DNA from: a virus
Reading direction: 5' to 3' (one strand)
Virus record (IMG/VR): IMGVR_UViG_3300028735_000027
Span: 1-28,530 of that record
Length of the DNA stretch: 28,530 nt
Of the stretch, positions 6,685 through 12,708 are shown in pieces (the stretch's first letter is position 1; each line of letters begins with the position of its first letter). Below the pieces are notes generated by a model that was not told the origin of the DNA, made no database searches, and saw only the letters and a program-made list of their open reading frames with translations. A program made the translations under genes and the position numbers.

Positions 6685-7208
6685 CCTTTTGCGTTGAAGT
6701 ATTTGAATACAGAAAGGGCATTCAAGAAAATCGCCAACTCCCTCTTCCAGTTGGTGATTTCATTGACAATGGCCCTGCTGCCATCGGCCTTTAGCCGGAC
6801 CGTCAGGCACCGCTGCGCCCCGGTCAAAGAAGCATAAGCGGCTAGTTGGACGGCCCAGGCTTTGCTAAAATTGGCGCCGGTTTTGATGTCCACCACAACA
6901 ATCACTTGGCTGAACTTTAGACGACATACCAGGTCAGGATGCCCCCGGAAGCCAAGGGCGCTGTCAACATACTCCTGCTCCACCGCCAGCACGGCGGCAA
7001 CGGAAGCATTGAACCATTGCTGAAAACTGTTGAGATATCCGAGATCGTCAGGAGTCAGGTCTGACTCATAGATGGGCAGATCAAGAGCTATCGCCGCACA
7101 GGCGGCGTGAACTCTGGTGCCCCTCTCGGCGGCCCTGGCCAGGACATCCTGGGAGATGCCTGAGAAGTCCTGCCAGGGGCGCAGTATCTGGGTTACGGTA
7201 GGGAGCAT
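6681..7208 (-). CDS. PD-(D/E)XK family phage nuclease
   Basis: A 175-residue Cas4/RecB-like exonuclease. Motif residues are visible: His34 in RGTRVHAA, Asp92 in GHPDLV, Asp107-x-Lys109 in VVVDIKTG, and QLAAY at 121-125. This is the order expected of the RecB-type nuclease fold. The ATG at 7208 (MLPTVTQILRPW) has GAGG 6 bases upstream; the frame is open upstream to 7304 but that part overlaps the preceding gene. It would resect double-stranded ends for the RecT annealase two genes downstream. Confidence 0.85.
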   Translation of the reverse strand: MLPTVTQILRPWQDFSGISQDVLARAAERGTRVHAACAAIALDLPIYESDLTPDDLGYLNSFQQWFNASVAAVLAVEQEYVDSALGFRGHPDLVCRLKFSQVIVVVDIKTGANFSKAWAVQLAAYASLTGAQRCLTVRLKADGSRAIVNEITNWKRELAIFLNALSVFKYFNAKG

Positions 7209-7402
7209 GTCAGCCTCATGATTGCCGTAAAGGCAATGATGCCGATGACCGACAGGATAGCCACAATTGCGGTTGAAGCGGCACCTGGAGGGCCGTCCAG
7301 CCAAGACAAGGTTTTACAAACCAGCTTCGGCCTGGGGGCATCGATGTCGGCCTGGGTAAGAGGCCGCACGACTATCTGGGGGCGGCTAAGTGATCTTTTC
7401 AT
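7193..7402 (-). CDS. Small single-pass membrane protein
   Basis: A 69-residue protein: a charged N-terminal half (MKRSLSRPQIVVRPLTQADI) and a C-terminal hydrophobic segment at about 45-65 (STAIVAILSVIGIIAFTAIM). The ATG at 7402 has GGGAG 7 bases upstream and overlaps the previous gene by 17 bases; its end overlaps the nuclease start by 16. It is probably tail-anchored in the inner membrane. No family is recognised. Confidence 0.6.
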   Translation of the reverse strand: MKRSLSRPQIVVRPLTQADIDAPRPKLVCKTLSWLDGPPGAASTAIVAILSVIGIIAFTAIMRLTCSLP

Positions 7403-7838
7403 TGTTATTCTCCCTGGCCGCCAAGACCTCCAAGGCACGGTTCAGGGCGGCCACGGCCTCATTGTAGCGCTGCTGCAGGGCTTCGTGGTGTTTGCGCAGG
7501 GCGGCCAATAGCTCGTTCGCTCCATCGGCGAAATGGTAGATTCCAGCTGGGGGAGCATAGCCGTCAGAGGCGCCTTCAAGGTAGTCAAGGGCATCGATAA
7601 TGCGACTGAAGTAATCCAGGGCATCCCTGCGTAAGCCATCGGTAAAATAGGTGTCCCAGATATTCGGGCAATTATTTTTGACGCTTTTTAGGCCCTGCCG
7701 CAGATTGTGTGCGGCCTCATAGGCGCCATGGTCAAGCAGAATCTGGTTGGCATACTCTTCCTCGGTCAGCTCCTGCTGATTCCAGGGAGCGGCCGGGTCG
7801 TGGTAGTCAATGTTTTCTGGTATGTTTTGGTGTCTCAT
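7386..7838 (-). CDS. Hypothetical protein, first gene of the leftward operon
   Basis: A 150-residue acidic, mostly helical protein (MRHQNIPENIDYHDPAAPWN...), ending in a predicted coiled coil (LLAALRKHHEALQQRYNEAV). The ribosome site AAAGGAGG is very strong. It is the first gene after the leftward promoter and its leader hairpin, the place where lambda-like phages put early regulators or host-interaction proteins. I recognise no domain. Confidence 0.7.
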   Translation of the reverse strand: MRHQNIPENIDYHDPAAPWNQQELTEEEYANQILLDHGAYEAAHNLRQGLKSVKNNCPNIWDTYFTDGLRRDALDYFSRIIDALDYLEGASDGYAPPAGIYHFADGANELLAALRKHHEALQQRYNEAVAALNRALEVLAARENNNEKIT

Positions 7839-7852
7839 CTCGCCTCCTTTCT

Positions 7853-7879
7853 GCCCCCGGCTGCTTTAGGTCCGGGGGC
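7853..7879 (-). promoter_or_regulatory. Leader hairpin of the leftward operon
   Basis: A perfect 8-bp stem (7853-7860 with 7872-7879, GCCCCCGG/CCGGGGGC) with an 11-base loop lies in the roughly 110-base leader between the leftward promoter and the first ATG, ending 2 bases before the AAAGGAGG ribosome site. On the transcript it could affect translation of the first gene or act in antitermination. It lacks a T-run, so it is not a normal terminator. Confidence 0.45.
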
Positions 7880-7955
7880 GGCAAAAAGTTTATCGTCAGC
7901 TAACCGGCCCGCCTGCTGGCCTCGACTGATTCCCCTGGCCTGGCGGGTTGATAAT

Positions 7956-7984
7956 AAACTACCTTGTGTTAGTTTGTTTGTCAA
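7956..7984 (-). promoter_or_regulatory. Leftward early promoter (PL-like) with operator OL1
   Basis: On the minus strand TTGACA (7984-7979), a 17-base spacer and TAGTTT (7961-7956) form a sigma70-type promoter whose -35 is perfect and whose -10 is weak. The spacer and -10 are the 20-bp palindrome AAACTA-N8-TAGTTT (7956-7975), the same motif found at the Cro-like promoter with the same 3-base offset from the -35. A repressor bound here would block RNA polymerase. The 324 bases from 7839 to 8162 hold this promoter, a second operator, the leader hairpin and the hicA promoter, but no gene. Confidence 0.75.
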
Positions 7985-7988
7985 GAAA

Positions 7989-8008
7989 AAAATAACTGAT
8001 GGTAGTTT
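7989..8008. promoter_or_regulatory. Second left operator OL2
   Basis: AAAATA-N8-TAGTTT: the right half matches the OL1 consensus exactly and the left half 5 of 6. Its centre is 33 bp (about three helical turns) from that of OL1, so bound dimers would lie on the same face of the DNA. Confidence 0.55.
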
Positions 8009-8127
8009 TTTGGGCAAAAAAATTTCCCGGCCTGCCGGCGGGAGAATGAGGGAGGGGGGACAGGAGCGCTTGGGAGGTTTTCATGAGCAGGTCGGCTTGC
8101 AAGAAAAGCAAATATTCTATTCTGTGC

Positions 8128-8156
8128 TTGACATAAGGACATAATTGTCCTATAAT
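8128..8156 (+). promoter_or_regulatory. hicAB promoter with operator
   Basis: TTGACA (8128-8133), a 17-base spacer and TATAAT (8151-8156) make a full consensus sigma70 promoter. The spacer contains the inverted repeat AGGACA-TAAT-TGTCCT (8136-8151), a likely HicB operator for autoregulation. The predicted +1 coincides with the hicA ATG at 8163, so the transcript may be leaderless. Confidence 0.8.
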
Positions 8157-8162
8157 GGAAAC

Positions 8163-8363
8163 ATGAAAACACGGGAACTGCTCAGAAAACTAAAACAATT
8201 CGGCGTGATAGTCATAGCCGGCAGAGGAAAGGGCGGCCATGTCAGGCTGGTATTTCAGGGCAGGAAGAGCGTGTTGCCGACGCATGGCGGCAAAGACATC
8301 GATCCGGTTTTCGTCAAAACTGTCTGCAAGCAATTGGGGATTAATCCTGAAAAGATTTTATAA
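8163..8363 (+). CDS. hicA: HicA family toxin (mRNA interferase)
   Basis: A 66-residue protein with the double-stranded-RNA-binding-like HicA fold: MKTRELLRKLKQFGVIVI, a GKGGHVRLVF strand with the catalytic-type His26, and THGGKDIDPVFVKTVCKQLG. HicA toxins cut mRNA when not bound by HicB. The ATG at 8163 is chosen because upstream codons would overlap the -10 box; no ribosome site is present. hicB follows 13 bases later. The pair sits between the leftward promoter and the repressor, a common site for prophage addiction cargo. Confidence 0.9.
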   Translation: MKTRELLRKLKQFGVIVIAGRGKGGHVRLVFQGRKSVLPTHGGKDIDPVFVKTVCKQLGINPEKIL

Positions 8364-8376
8364 GGATGGTGAAGCA

Positions 8377-8802
8377 ATGAAATATCCAGTGGTTTTAAGA
8401 AAGTTGGACAATGGCGATATTATGGCGACGTTCCCGGACGTGCCGGAAGCAATTACGTACGGCCATGATTTGGCGCACACCCTGGCCATGGCGGAAGATG
8501 CTTTGCTCACCGCCTTTGAATTCTATTTTGACGACCGCAAACCAGTGCCCAAACCCTCCCGGCCCGCGGCAGGACAACAGACCATTGCCTTATCGCCTTT
8601 GGTAGTGACCAAGCTGGCCATTTATCACGCCATGCTGGAGGCCGGCATATCTCAGGTGGAATTAGCCGCGCGCTTAGGCTGCGATCCCAGACAGGTGCGG
8701 CGGTTGCTCAATCTCTACCATAACTCCCGGCTGGATCAGTTGGAAAAGGCGCTAAAGGCTCTGGGGCGGCAATTGGTGGTGGAGATTAGAAAGGCGGCTT
8801 AG
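8377..8802 (+). CDS. hicB: HicB family antitoxin with helix-turn-helix
   Basis: A 141-residue antitoxin. Residues 1-60 are the HicB-like partial RNase H fold (VVLRKLDNGDIMATFPDVPE, then DALLTAFEFYF); residues about 85-140 carry a DNA-binding helix-turn-helix (ISQVELAARLGCDPRQVRRL). It would neutralise HicA and repress the hicAB promoter through the AGGACA/TGTCCT operator. The ATG at 8377 starts the HicB domain; AAGGA lies about 10 bases upstream. The frame is open upstream inside hicA, but that is a shadow. Confidence 0.9.
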   Translation: MKYPVVLRKLDNGDIMATFPDVPEAITYGHDLAHTLAMAEDALLTAFEFYFDDRKPVPKPSRPAAGQQTIALSPLVVTKLAIYHAMLEAGISQVELAARLGCDPRQVRRLLNLYHNSRLDQLEKALKALGRQLVVEIRKAA

Positions 8803-8881
8803 AGAAAAGGTTACGTCAATTCCGGTAATATCCTTGCTTTCTCCTGATTTTGGTTCAATAATCAAAAAATGCCTGATCATT

Positions 8882-9358
8882 TTATTTTTCTCCTTCGGCA
8901 GTAGTCAATGATAATTCCCCAGGATTGCCCGGCTGCAGATTTTTTTGATCAATGATGGCGGCCTTGACAGTTTCCAGGGCCGCCTTGATGAGCGCCAACT
9001 GCCCCGGATTGGCGTATTCATAATCCTTGAGAACCTCCACCATCAGATCAAACACCTCCCGGTATTCGCTTGCCTGAATTTTCCTGATCTTAGCCACCAA
9101 GAGGGGATCGAGGCTGCAGTCGGCAATGAGGGTCTCCGGCTGGTTGCCGAGGCCGGTCCATATTTTTAGGGCCATATTTAGAGTAAATCTCTCAGGATTT
9201 TGCCCCCTTCTTTTGTTAAATATGCGAACCATATTCTCTTGGCTTGTTTGACATAATTCGGCCAACTCATCGAATGTTTTAGCCTTCTTAAGGTCTTCAA
9301 GCCTTTTGAATATCTTGTCAATTATGGCCTGAGTTTTTGGATGTAAGCGGTCTGTCAT
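8882..9358 (-). CDS. Phage repressor-like helix-turn-helix protein
   Basis: A 158-residue protein from the ATG at 9358 (MTDRLHPKTQAII). Residues about 28-60 read as a helix-turn-helix (TFDELAELCQTSQENMVRIF), followed by a helical C-terminal part (YREVFDLMVEVLKDYEYANP) that may dimerise. There is no LexA/S24 peptidase domain, so it is not of the RecA-cleaved kind. It is divergent from the Cro-like gene across a 91-base region with two operators, so it is most likely the lysogeny repressor. A GTG at 9385 is an alternative start, but a promoter -10 lies downstream of it and predicts transcription from 9358. Confidence 0.75.
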   Translation of the reverse strand: MTDRLHPKTQAIIDKIFKRLEDLKKAKTFDELAELCQTSQENMVRIFNKRRGQNPERFTLNMALKIWTGLGNQPETLIADCSLDPLLVAKIRKIQASEYREVFDLMVEVLKDYEYANPGQLALIKAALETVKAAIIDQKNLQPGNPGELSLTTAEGEK

Positions 9359-9364
9359 GGGGCG

Positions 9365-9395
9365 ATGATCACAGGAAACTACCACATGGTCAATG
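9365..9395 (-). promoter_or_regulatory. Repressor promoter (PRM-like) with operator OR2
   Basis: On the minus strand TTGACC (9393-9388), a 17-base spacer and GATCAT (9370-9365) precede the repressor ATG at 9358, where +1 is predicted. The operator-like AAACTA-N8-TCAATG at 9376-9395 (left half exact, right half poor) covers the -35 and spacer, suggesting autoregulation or Cro-like repression. Confidence 0.55.
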
Positions 9396-9414
9396 ACCTT
9401 AGATTATTTTTTCC

Positions 9415-9443
9415 TTGACAAAAAAACTACCTTGTGTTAGCAA
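9415..9443 (+). promoter_or_regulatory. Rightward early promoter (PR-like) with operator OR1
   Basis: TTGACA (9415-9420), a 17-base spacer and a weak -10 TAGCAA (9438-9443) precede the Cro-like ATG at 9450, the predicted +1. The operator AAACTA-CCTTGTGT-TAGCAA (9424-9443) has the same 3-base offset from the -35 as OL1. Relative to the direction of transcription, its central 8 bp are the reverse complement of those at the leftward promoter. Confidence 0.65.
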
Positions 9444-9449
9444 AAAAAC

Positions 9450-9692
9450 ATGAAGCTAAGCGAATATCTGTTATCAACAAAGCAGAAGCCAACCCCATGG
9501 GCAGAAGAGAATAAAATCGGCTCGGTTATAGTGTTGAGGTTCCTGCAGGGCACCCGCGGCCTCTCAGCGGAGACCATGGCCCGCATCGTTGAGGCCACCG
9601 GCGGCCAGGTAACCTTTGAGGACCTGGTCGCAGAGATGCGAGAATTGCGAGAGATAAAAGGCCGGGGGCGCCGCGCCCCGGCCAGAAAATAG
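9450..9692 (+). CDS. Cro-like small helix-turn-helix regulator
   Basis: An 80-residue protein with a Cro/CI-type helix-turn-helix at about residues 10-50: MKLSEYLLSTKQKPTPWAEE, RFLQGTRGLSAETMARIVEA, TGGQVTFEDLV. A basic C-terminus (GRGRRAPARK) follows. It is transcribed away from the repressor and probably competes for the same operators to commit the phage to lytic growth. No ribosome site precedes the ATG, and the promoter geometry predicts a leaderless mRNA. Confidence 0.8.
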   Translation: MKLSEYLLSTKQKPTPWAEENKIGSVIVLRFLQGTRGLSAETMARIVEATGGQVTFEDLVAEMRELREIKGRGRRAPARK

Positions 9693-9732
9693 TCGTCAAT
9701 TGCCATGCCTCGCTCATCCCACTAACCCTAAC

Positions 9733-9757
9733 CCCCCGGGGCGACCTGCCCCGGGGG
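9733..9757. terminator. Strong hairpin between convergent genes
   Basis: A perfect 10-bp GC stem (9733-9742 with 9748-9757, CCCCCGGGGC/GCCCCGGGGG) and a 5-base loop, followed on the plus strand by CCATTTCTATT. It lies between the Cro-like gene (+) and a minus-strand zinc-ribbon gene, so it may end one or both transcripts; the T-run is weak. Confidence 0.5.
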
Positions 9758-9763
9758 CCATTT

Positions 9764-9955
9764 CTATTCGCCATGGTCGTCTTTTGGGTCTGGCCATTGG
9801 TCCTCAACATTGACTTTGATGCCGGCTAGGCATGTGCGAATAATTGCCAAGAATAGCTCTGAGGTTTTATCCTTGGGCAAATTCTGGCAAACTGAGCAAC
9901 TCCACCTAAGGCAGAGCAGGCACCGAAATGGCAGCTTGTAGATTCCCTCGCTCAT
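9764..9955 (-). CDS. Small zinc-ribbon-like protein
   Basis: A 63-residue protein (MSEGIYKLPFRCLLCLRWSC...) with two CxxC knuckles, CLLC at about 12-15 and CSVC at about 20-23, too close together for a standard ribbon but able to bind one zinc. GGAGGTGGT lies just before the ATG, which supports translation. It is the only minus-strand gene between the Cro-like and CII-like genes. The function is unknown. Confidence 0.6.
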   Translation of the reverse strand: MSEGIYKLPFRCLLCLRWSCSVCQNLPKDKTSELFLAIIRTCLAGIKVNVEDQWPDPKDDHGE

Positions 9956-10007
9956 ACCACCTCCATACCCTTACATCGGCTTCCAGCAAACAAGCCGGAG
10001 TCCAAAA

Positions 10008-10361
10008 ATGTCAGAAATATTAGACTACCAGACTTTCGTCCCCCGGCGGACTGCTTTCGTCAAGGAATGGCTCCGCCAGACCATCAGGCAGGGCAACGCC
10101 TCGGCAGAATGGATAGCCCATCAGATTGGCTTGAGCAATCCATCGCTGCTGTACAAATGGCAAGACCCTCAGGCGGTCAACAAAAACCTGCGGGTTTGCG
10201 ACCTCCCCATCATCTGCAAAGAGTCGGGGAGTTTTTATTTGCTTGACCGGCTGGAGGCGGTCCTGGGCCGGGTGGCCGTGCCCCTCTCTCCCCACGACAG
10301 CGCCGCCCTGGAGCAGGTAGCCGACCTGCTCAGGGCCCTGGCTGATATTGGATTGAGATAA
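10008..10361 (+). CDS. P22 CII-like phage regulator (CP76 family)
   Basis: A 117-residue protein resembling the Phage_CP76/CII regulatory family: a helix-turn-helix with NASAEWIAHQIGLSNPSLLY, KWQDP, then VCDLPIICKESGSFYLLDRL. In such phages CII activates repressor and integrase transcription during the lysogeny decision. GGAG lies 9 bases before the ATG. It is the first rightward gene after the switch and directly precedes the replication gene, as cII does in lambdoid phages. Confidence 0.8.
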   Translation: MSEILDYQTFVPRRTAFVKEWLRQTIRQGNASAEWIAHQIGLSNPSLLYKWQDPQAVNKNLRVCDLPIICKESGSFYLLDRLEAVLGRVAVPLSPHDSAALEQVADLLRALADIGLR

Positions 10362-10448
10362 TTCCCCCAAAGCCGAGATCAGACCGCCTGATATGCAAAT
10401 AATTGCCATAATTTTAGAAATCATGAACGATCGCTGGGAGTGGCAAGG

Positions 10449-11414
10449 ATGACTAGGCCAAAAAAACAAACCGTTGATTTTTTCCCGCACATGGTCAAGC
10501 ACGGCAAAACAATCTTCATCCTTGAGCAAAAGTATGGCAATGACGGATATGCTGCCTGGTTCAAAATCCTTGAAATGCTTGGCGATACTGAGGGCCACTA
10601 TATCGACTGTAGAAATCCCGTCACGTGGGAATATCTACAGGCGAAAACCCGGCTGTCAGAAGATGTCCTGCAAAGCATCCTTGATTTGCTGGCCAAGCTG
10701 GAGGCAATCGACCCGGAATTATGGAATTCGAGGGTAATTTGGAGCGACAATTTCATTCAAAACGTCTCTGAGGTTTATCGAAACAGAAAAGTCGTAGTTC
10801 CTCAAAAACCTCATATCTACGCCCAGGAATCCGTAAGCGATGGGATTATGACCGGTAGTTATCCTTCCGAAGTGGATAATGACGGGATTATGACCGGTAG
10901 TTATCCGCAGAGTAGAGTAGAGGAGAGTAGAGGAGAGGAGAGTAGAGGAGAGGAGAGATTTAGCGCGCCCCCAGAGCCGGACAGAACCGAATCGGAGCAG
11001 GAACCGCCCTCTGCCGACGCGCATCCGCCTACGGCTGACGCCTCGGCGGATTTGCGCGCTGCGCCTGAGCAGCCGCAGGAGGTTCTAATTTTTCGCAGTC
11101 GGCATTTTGACGTCACGCAGGATTTTTTCAACGACCTGCTTGCCGACTATCCGGCGTTGGAAAGCGATTCGCTTCTGCTTGAGATCAAAAAAGCGGCCGA
11201 CTATGCTGCAGATAACAACGGCAGGTTCAAGCGGAGGGCCAATGGCCAGCTAAAAAATCCGCGGCTGTTTCTCCGCAACTGGCTCAACCGGGTGGTGGTG
11301 CCGCCAAACCAGGCCCGGGCGCCAACGCCTGGACAGTCAAAGTCTGACCGCAACATCGCGGTGGCCCAGGCCTGGGCTGCAAAGAAAAAACGGGAGATGA
11401 GCGGCGATGACTGA
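10449..11414 (+). CDS. Replication initiator-like protein (DUF4373-type N-terminus)
   Basis: A 321-residue protein. Residues about 1-100 match the Lin1244/Lin1753-type (DUF4373) N-terminal domain of phage replication proteins: DFFPHMVKHGKTIFILEQKY, GNDGYAAWFKILEMLGD, and a winged-helix-like remainder. The middle (about 125-220) is low-complexity, with DGIMTGSYP twice and EESRG repeats. The C-terminal part (RSRHFDVTQDFFNDLLADYP, then LKNPRLFLRNWLNR) resembles DnaD/primosome-type ends. The ATG at 10449 has GGGAG at a good distance; a GTG at 10440 is possible. Its 3' end overlaps the next gene by 8 bases. The DNA repeats inside the gene may be the replication origin. Confidence 0.8.
   Translation: MTRPKKQTVDFFPHMVKHGKTIFILEQKYGNDGYAAWFKILEMLGDTEGHYIDCRNPVTWEYLQAKTRLSEDVLQSILDLLAKLEAIDPELWNSRVIWSDNFIQNVSEVYRNRKVVVPQKPHIYAQESVSDGIMTGSYPSEVDNDGIMTGSYPQSRVEESRGEESRGEERFSAPPEPDRTESEQEPPSADAHPPTADASADLRAAPEQPQEVLIFRSRHFDVTQDFFNDLLADYPALESDSLLLEIKKAADYAADNNGRFKRRANGQLKNPRLFLRNWLNRVVVPPNQARAPTPGQSKSDRNIAVAQAWAAKKKREMSGDD
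10842..10906 (+). repeat. Two 23-bp direct repeats (possible iterons)
   Basis: An identical 23-base unit lies at 10842-10864 and 10884-10906, 42 bp apart start to start. Each unit has dyad character: GGAT, an ACCGGT centre and ATCC. A partial relative (GGATAATGAC) lies between them. Identity extends to third codon positions, so it is not explained by the protein repeat alone. Confidence 0.7.
10909..10953 (+). repeat. Three tandem 15-bp purine-rich repeats
   Basis: AGAGTAGAGGAGAGG is repeated exactly at 10924-10938 and 10939-10953, and with one mismatch at 10909-10923. It encodes EESRG-type peptide repeats. A strongly purine-biased strand directly after the iteron-like repeats could ease unwinding or primosome loading. 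Confidence 0.75.
11019..11057 (+). repeat. Large imperfect hairpin inside the initiator gene
   Basis: GCGCATCCGCC (11019-11029) pairs with GGCGGAT (11045-11051) and GCGC (11054-11057) with a 2-base bulge and a 15-base loop. Together with the upstream repeats it fits a structured replication origin, though GC-rich coding sequence can give such stems by chance. Confidence 0.4.
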
Positions 11415-12081
11415 TCGTGACATTGAAAAATTCGCCGTCGTGATGGCGGCCCTCTCGGAATGCTTCGACAAAGAGATCTCCGAGAAAAAGCTGGAGGTTT
11501 ACTTTGCGGCTTTGCAAGAGCTGACCATCGAGCAGGTGGCAGCGGCAGCAAAGTGGCTCATGCGTTACCGGACCATCACCGGGACCTTCCCGGTCATTGC
11601 CGAGTTCTACCAGGCGCTGGAGCAGGTCGAGGGGCAAGGTGGCGTGGAAGACCGGGCTGAGCTGGCCTGGCGCAAGCTGGTGTGGGCCATCGAAAACCAC
11701 GGGTATTACGCCTCGGTGTGCTTCGATGACCAGGTCATTCACGCGGTGGTGGATGCCCTGGGCGGCTGGCTGAAAATCTCGGGAGACGATCCAGACTGGC
11801 GGGAAAGCGAACTCAAGTGGCGCCAGAAGGACTTCGTGGCGCTCTACCGGGCCATGTCAAAACAAAACATCCCCGCCAAGCCATACCTGGTGGGCTTCGT
11901 AGAGGCCAGCAACGGCGGCCAGTTTGACGACTTTGTGCCGAACCTGGTCAGGATTTCCTGTTCGCCAGGGCACATGCTGGCACTGCCGACCAAGCGGCCG
12001 GAAGCACTCCCGCAAGGCCAAAACTGCGACGCTGCCTTGAGCGATATCGTGCAGAAAACCGCCAGCAGTTTGGGAAAGTGA
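11407..12081 (+). CDS. Helicase-loader-like replication protein
   Basis: A 224-residue protein with an N-terminal helical region typical of G39P/P-like loaders (AALSECFDKEISEKKLEVYF, TITGTFPVIAEFYQALEQVE) and a C-terminal DUF6475-like block (ELAWRKLVWAIENHGYYASV, DALGGWLKISGDDPDWRESE, RQKDFVALYRAM). It overlaps the initiator gene by 8 bases, the usual initiator-loader pairing. It would bring the host replicative helicase to the phage origin. The family names are from memory of motifs, not a search. Confidence 0.7.
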   Translation: MTDRDIEKFAVVMAALSECFDKEISEKKLEVYFAALQELTIEQVAAAAKWLMRYRTITGTFPVIAEFYQALEQVEGQGGVEDRAELAWRKLVWAIENHGYYASVCFDDQVIHAVVDALGGWLKISGDDPDWRESELKWRQKDFVALYRAMSKQNIPAKPYLVGFVEASNGGQFDDFVPNLVRISCSPGHMLALPTKRPEALPQGQNCDAALSDIVQKTASSLGK

Positions 12082-12103
12082 TGTTTGGCGGTACAGCCTT
12101 GCG

Positions 12104-12120
12104 TTTAAAATCGTTTTAAA
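12104..12120. repeat. AT-rich palindrome TTTAAAA-TCG-TTTTAAA
   Basis: A perfect 7-3-7 inverted repeat in the 108-base gap after the loader gene. TTAAAATCGTTT recurs at 12206-12217, and both copies are followed within about 4-10 bases by AATTTGC. It may be a regulator site or promoter element; there is no other gene in this gap. Confidence 0.4.
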
Positions 12121-12189
12121 GTGGTCAAATTTGCCCGTGGTGACGCGATCGCGACCGACCTAATGGGTAAATAAGGGGTGACCAAAAAA

Positions 12190-12393
12190 ATGCCAAAAAA
12201 TGGCCTTAAAATCGTTTGCGAAAAATTTGCACCCCGGGTCCTGGAAATTTTTGAAACCAGGCAGCCTGGCGTGGGTCCGTGTCGGTATCACTACGGAGGG
12301 CGGTCTTGCAGCCGCCGGGATGTCTTCCTGTGCGAGACCGGTGGGCATAAATACAGAGTTAAAAAAATAGACGTGGAGGAAAATCATGCTTGA
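12190..12393 (+). CDS. Small Cys/His-containing hypothetical protein
   Basis: A 67-residue basic protein (MPKNGLKIVCEKFAPRVLEI...) with CRYHYGGRSCSRRDVFLCET in the middle, whose cysteines and histidine could bind a metal. I chose the ATG at 12190 with AAGGGG about 11 bases upstream; a GTG at 12178 is also in frame. Its end overlaps the next start by 8 bases, which supports it being a real gene. No family is recognised. Confidence 0.5.
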   Translation: MPKNGLKIVCEKFAPRVLEIFETRQPGVGPCRYHYGGRSCSRRDVFLCETGGHKYRVKKIDVEENHA

Positions 12394-12502
12394 GTGGTTT
12401 GCCGTCGGGTTTGGTTTGGCCATAGGTTTTTCAGCTGCCATGTTACTTGTTCTGTTTGTGGTAGGCTTGATGGATTTCTTCGGCCGGGGGCCCAGACTAT
12501 GA
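12386..12502 (+). CDS. 38-residue single-pass membrane protein
   Basis: A short frame that begins MLEWFAVGFGLAIGFSAAML and ends in FFGRGPRL, nearly all one transmembrane helix (about residues 4-30). GGAGGA lies 5 bases before the ATG, the start overlaps the previous gene, and the stop overlaps the next ATG (ATGA). These couplings make it a likely real gene despite its size. The function is unknown. Confidence 0.65.
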   Translation: MLEWFAVGFGLAIGFSAAMLLVLFVVGLMDFFGRGPRL

Positions 12503-12708
12503 ACGTGGTGATCAACCGCTGGCTTGAAGAGAAAAACGACTTCGTGCATCCCCGGTGCTATTGCTGGGCACGTGGCAAAACCGGTACCGTGGTGGAGATC
12601 CATGACAACTCCGGCGTGCTCATGGCCCGCATGTGCGCGTCATGTCTGCAGCGTGCACAGTCGGCCCTCAATGAAGCGATCCTTAGGAACTTTACATGCG
12701 TAAGCTGA
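12499..12708 (+). CDS. Small zinc-finger-like protein
   Basis: A 69-residue protein (MNVVINRWLEEKNDFVHPRC...) with CYC at about 20-22 and CASC at about 46-49 flanking a beta segment (GKTGTVVEIHDNSGVLMARM), a plausible four-cysteine zinc site. The ATG at 12499 overlaps the stop of the membrane protein, and the 3' end overlaps rusA by 13 bases. It is probably an accessory nucleic-acid-binding protein of the replication operon. Confidence 0.65.
   Translation: MNVVINRWLEEKNDFVHPRCYCWARGKTGTVVEIHDNSGVLMARMCASCLQRAQSALNEAILRNFTCVS

Noticed and set aside
10842-10953. CRISPR array
   Set aside because: The repeats are two 23-mers and a short tandem tract inside one coding frame, without regular spacers.
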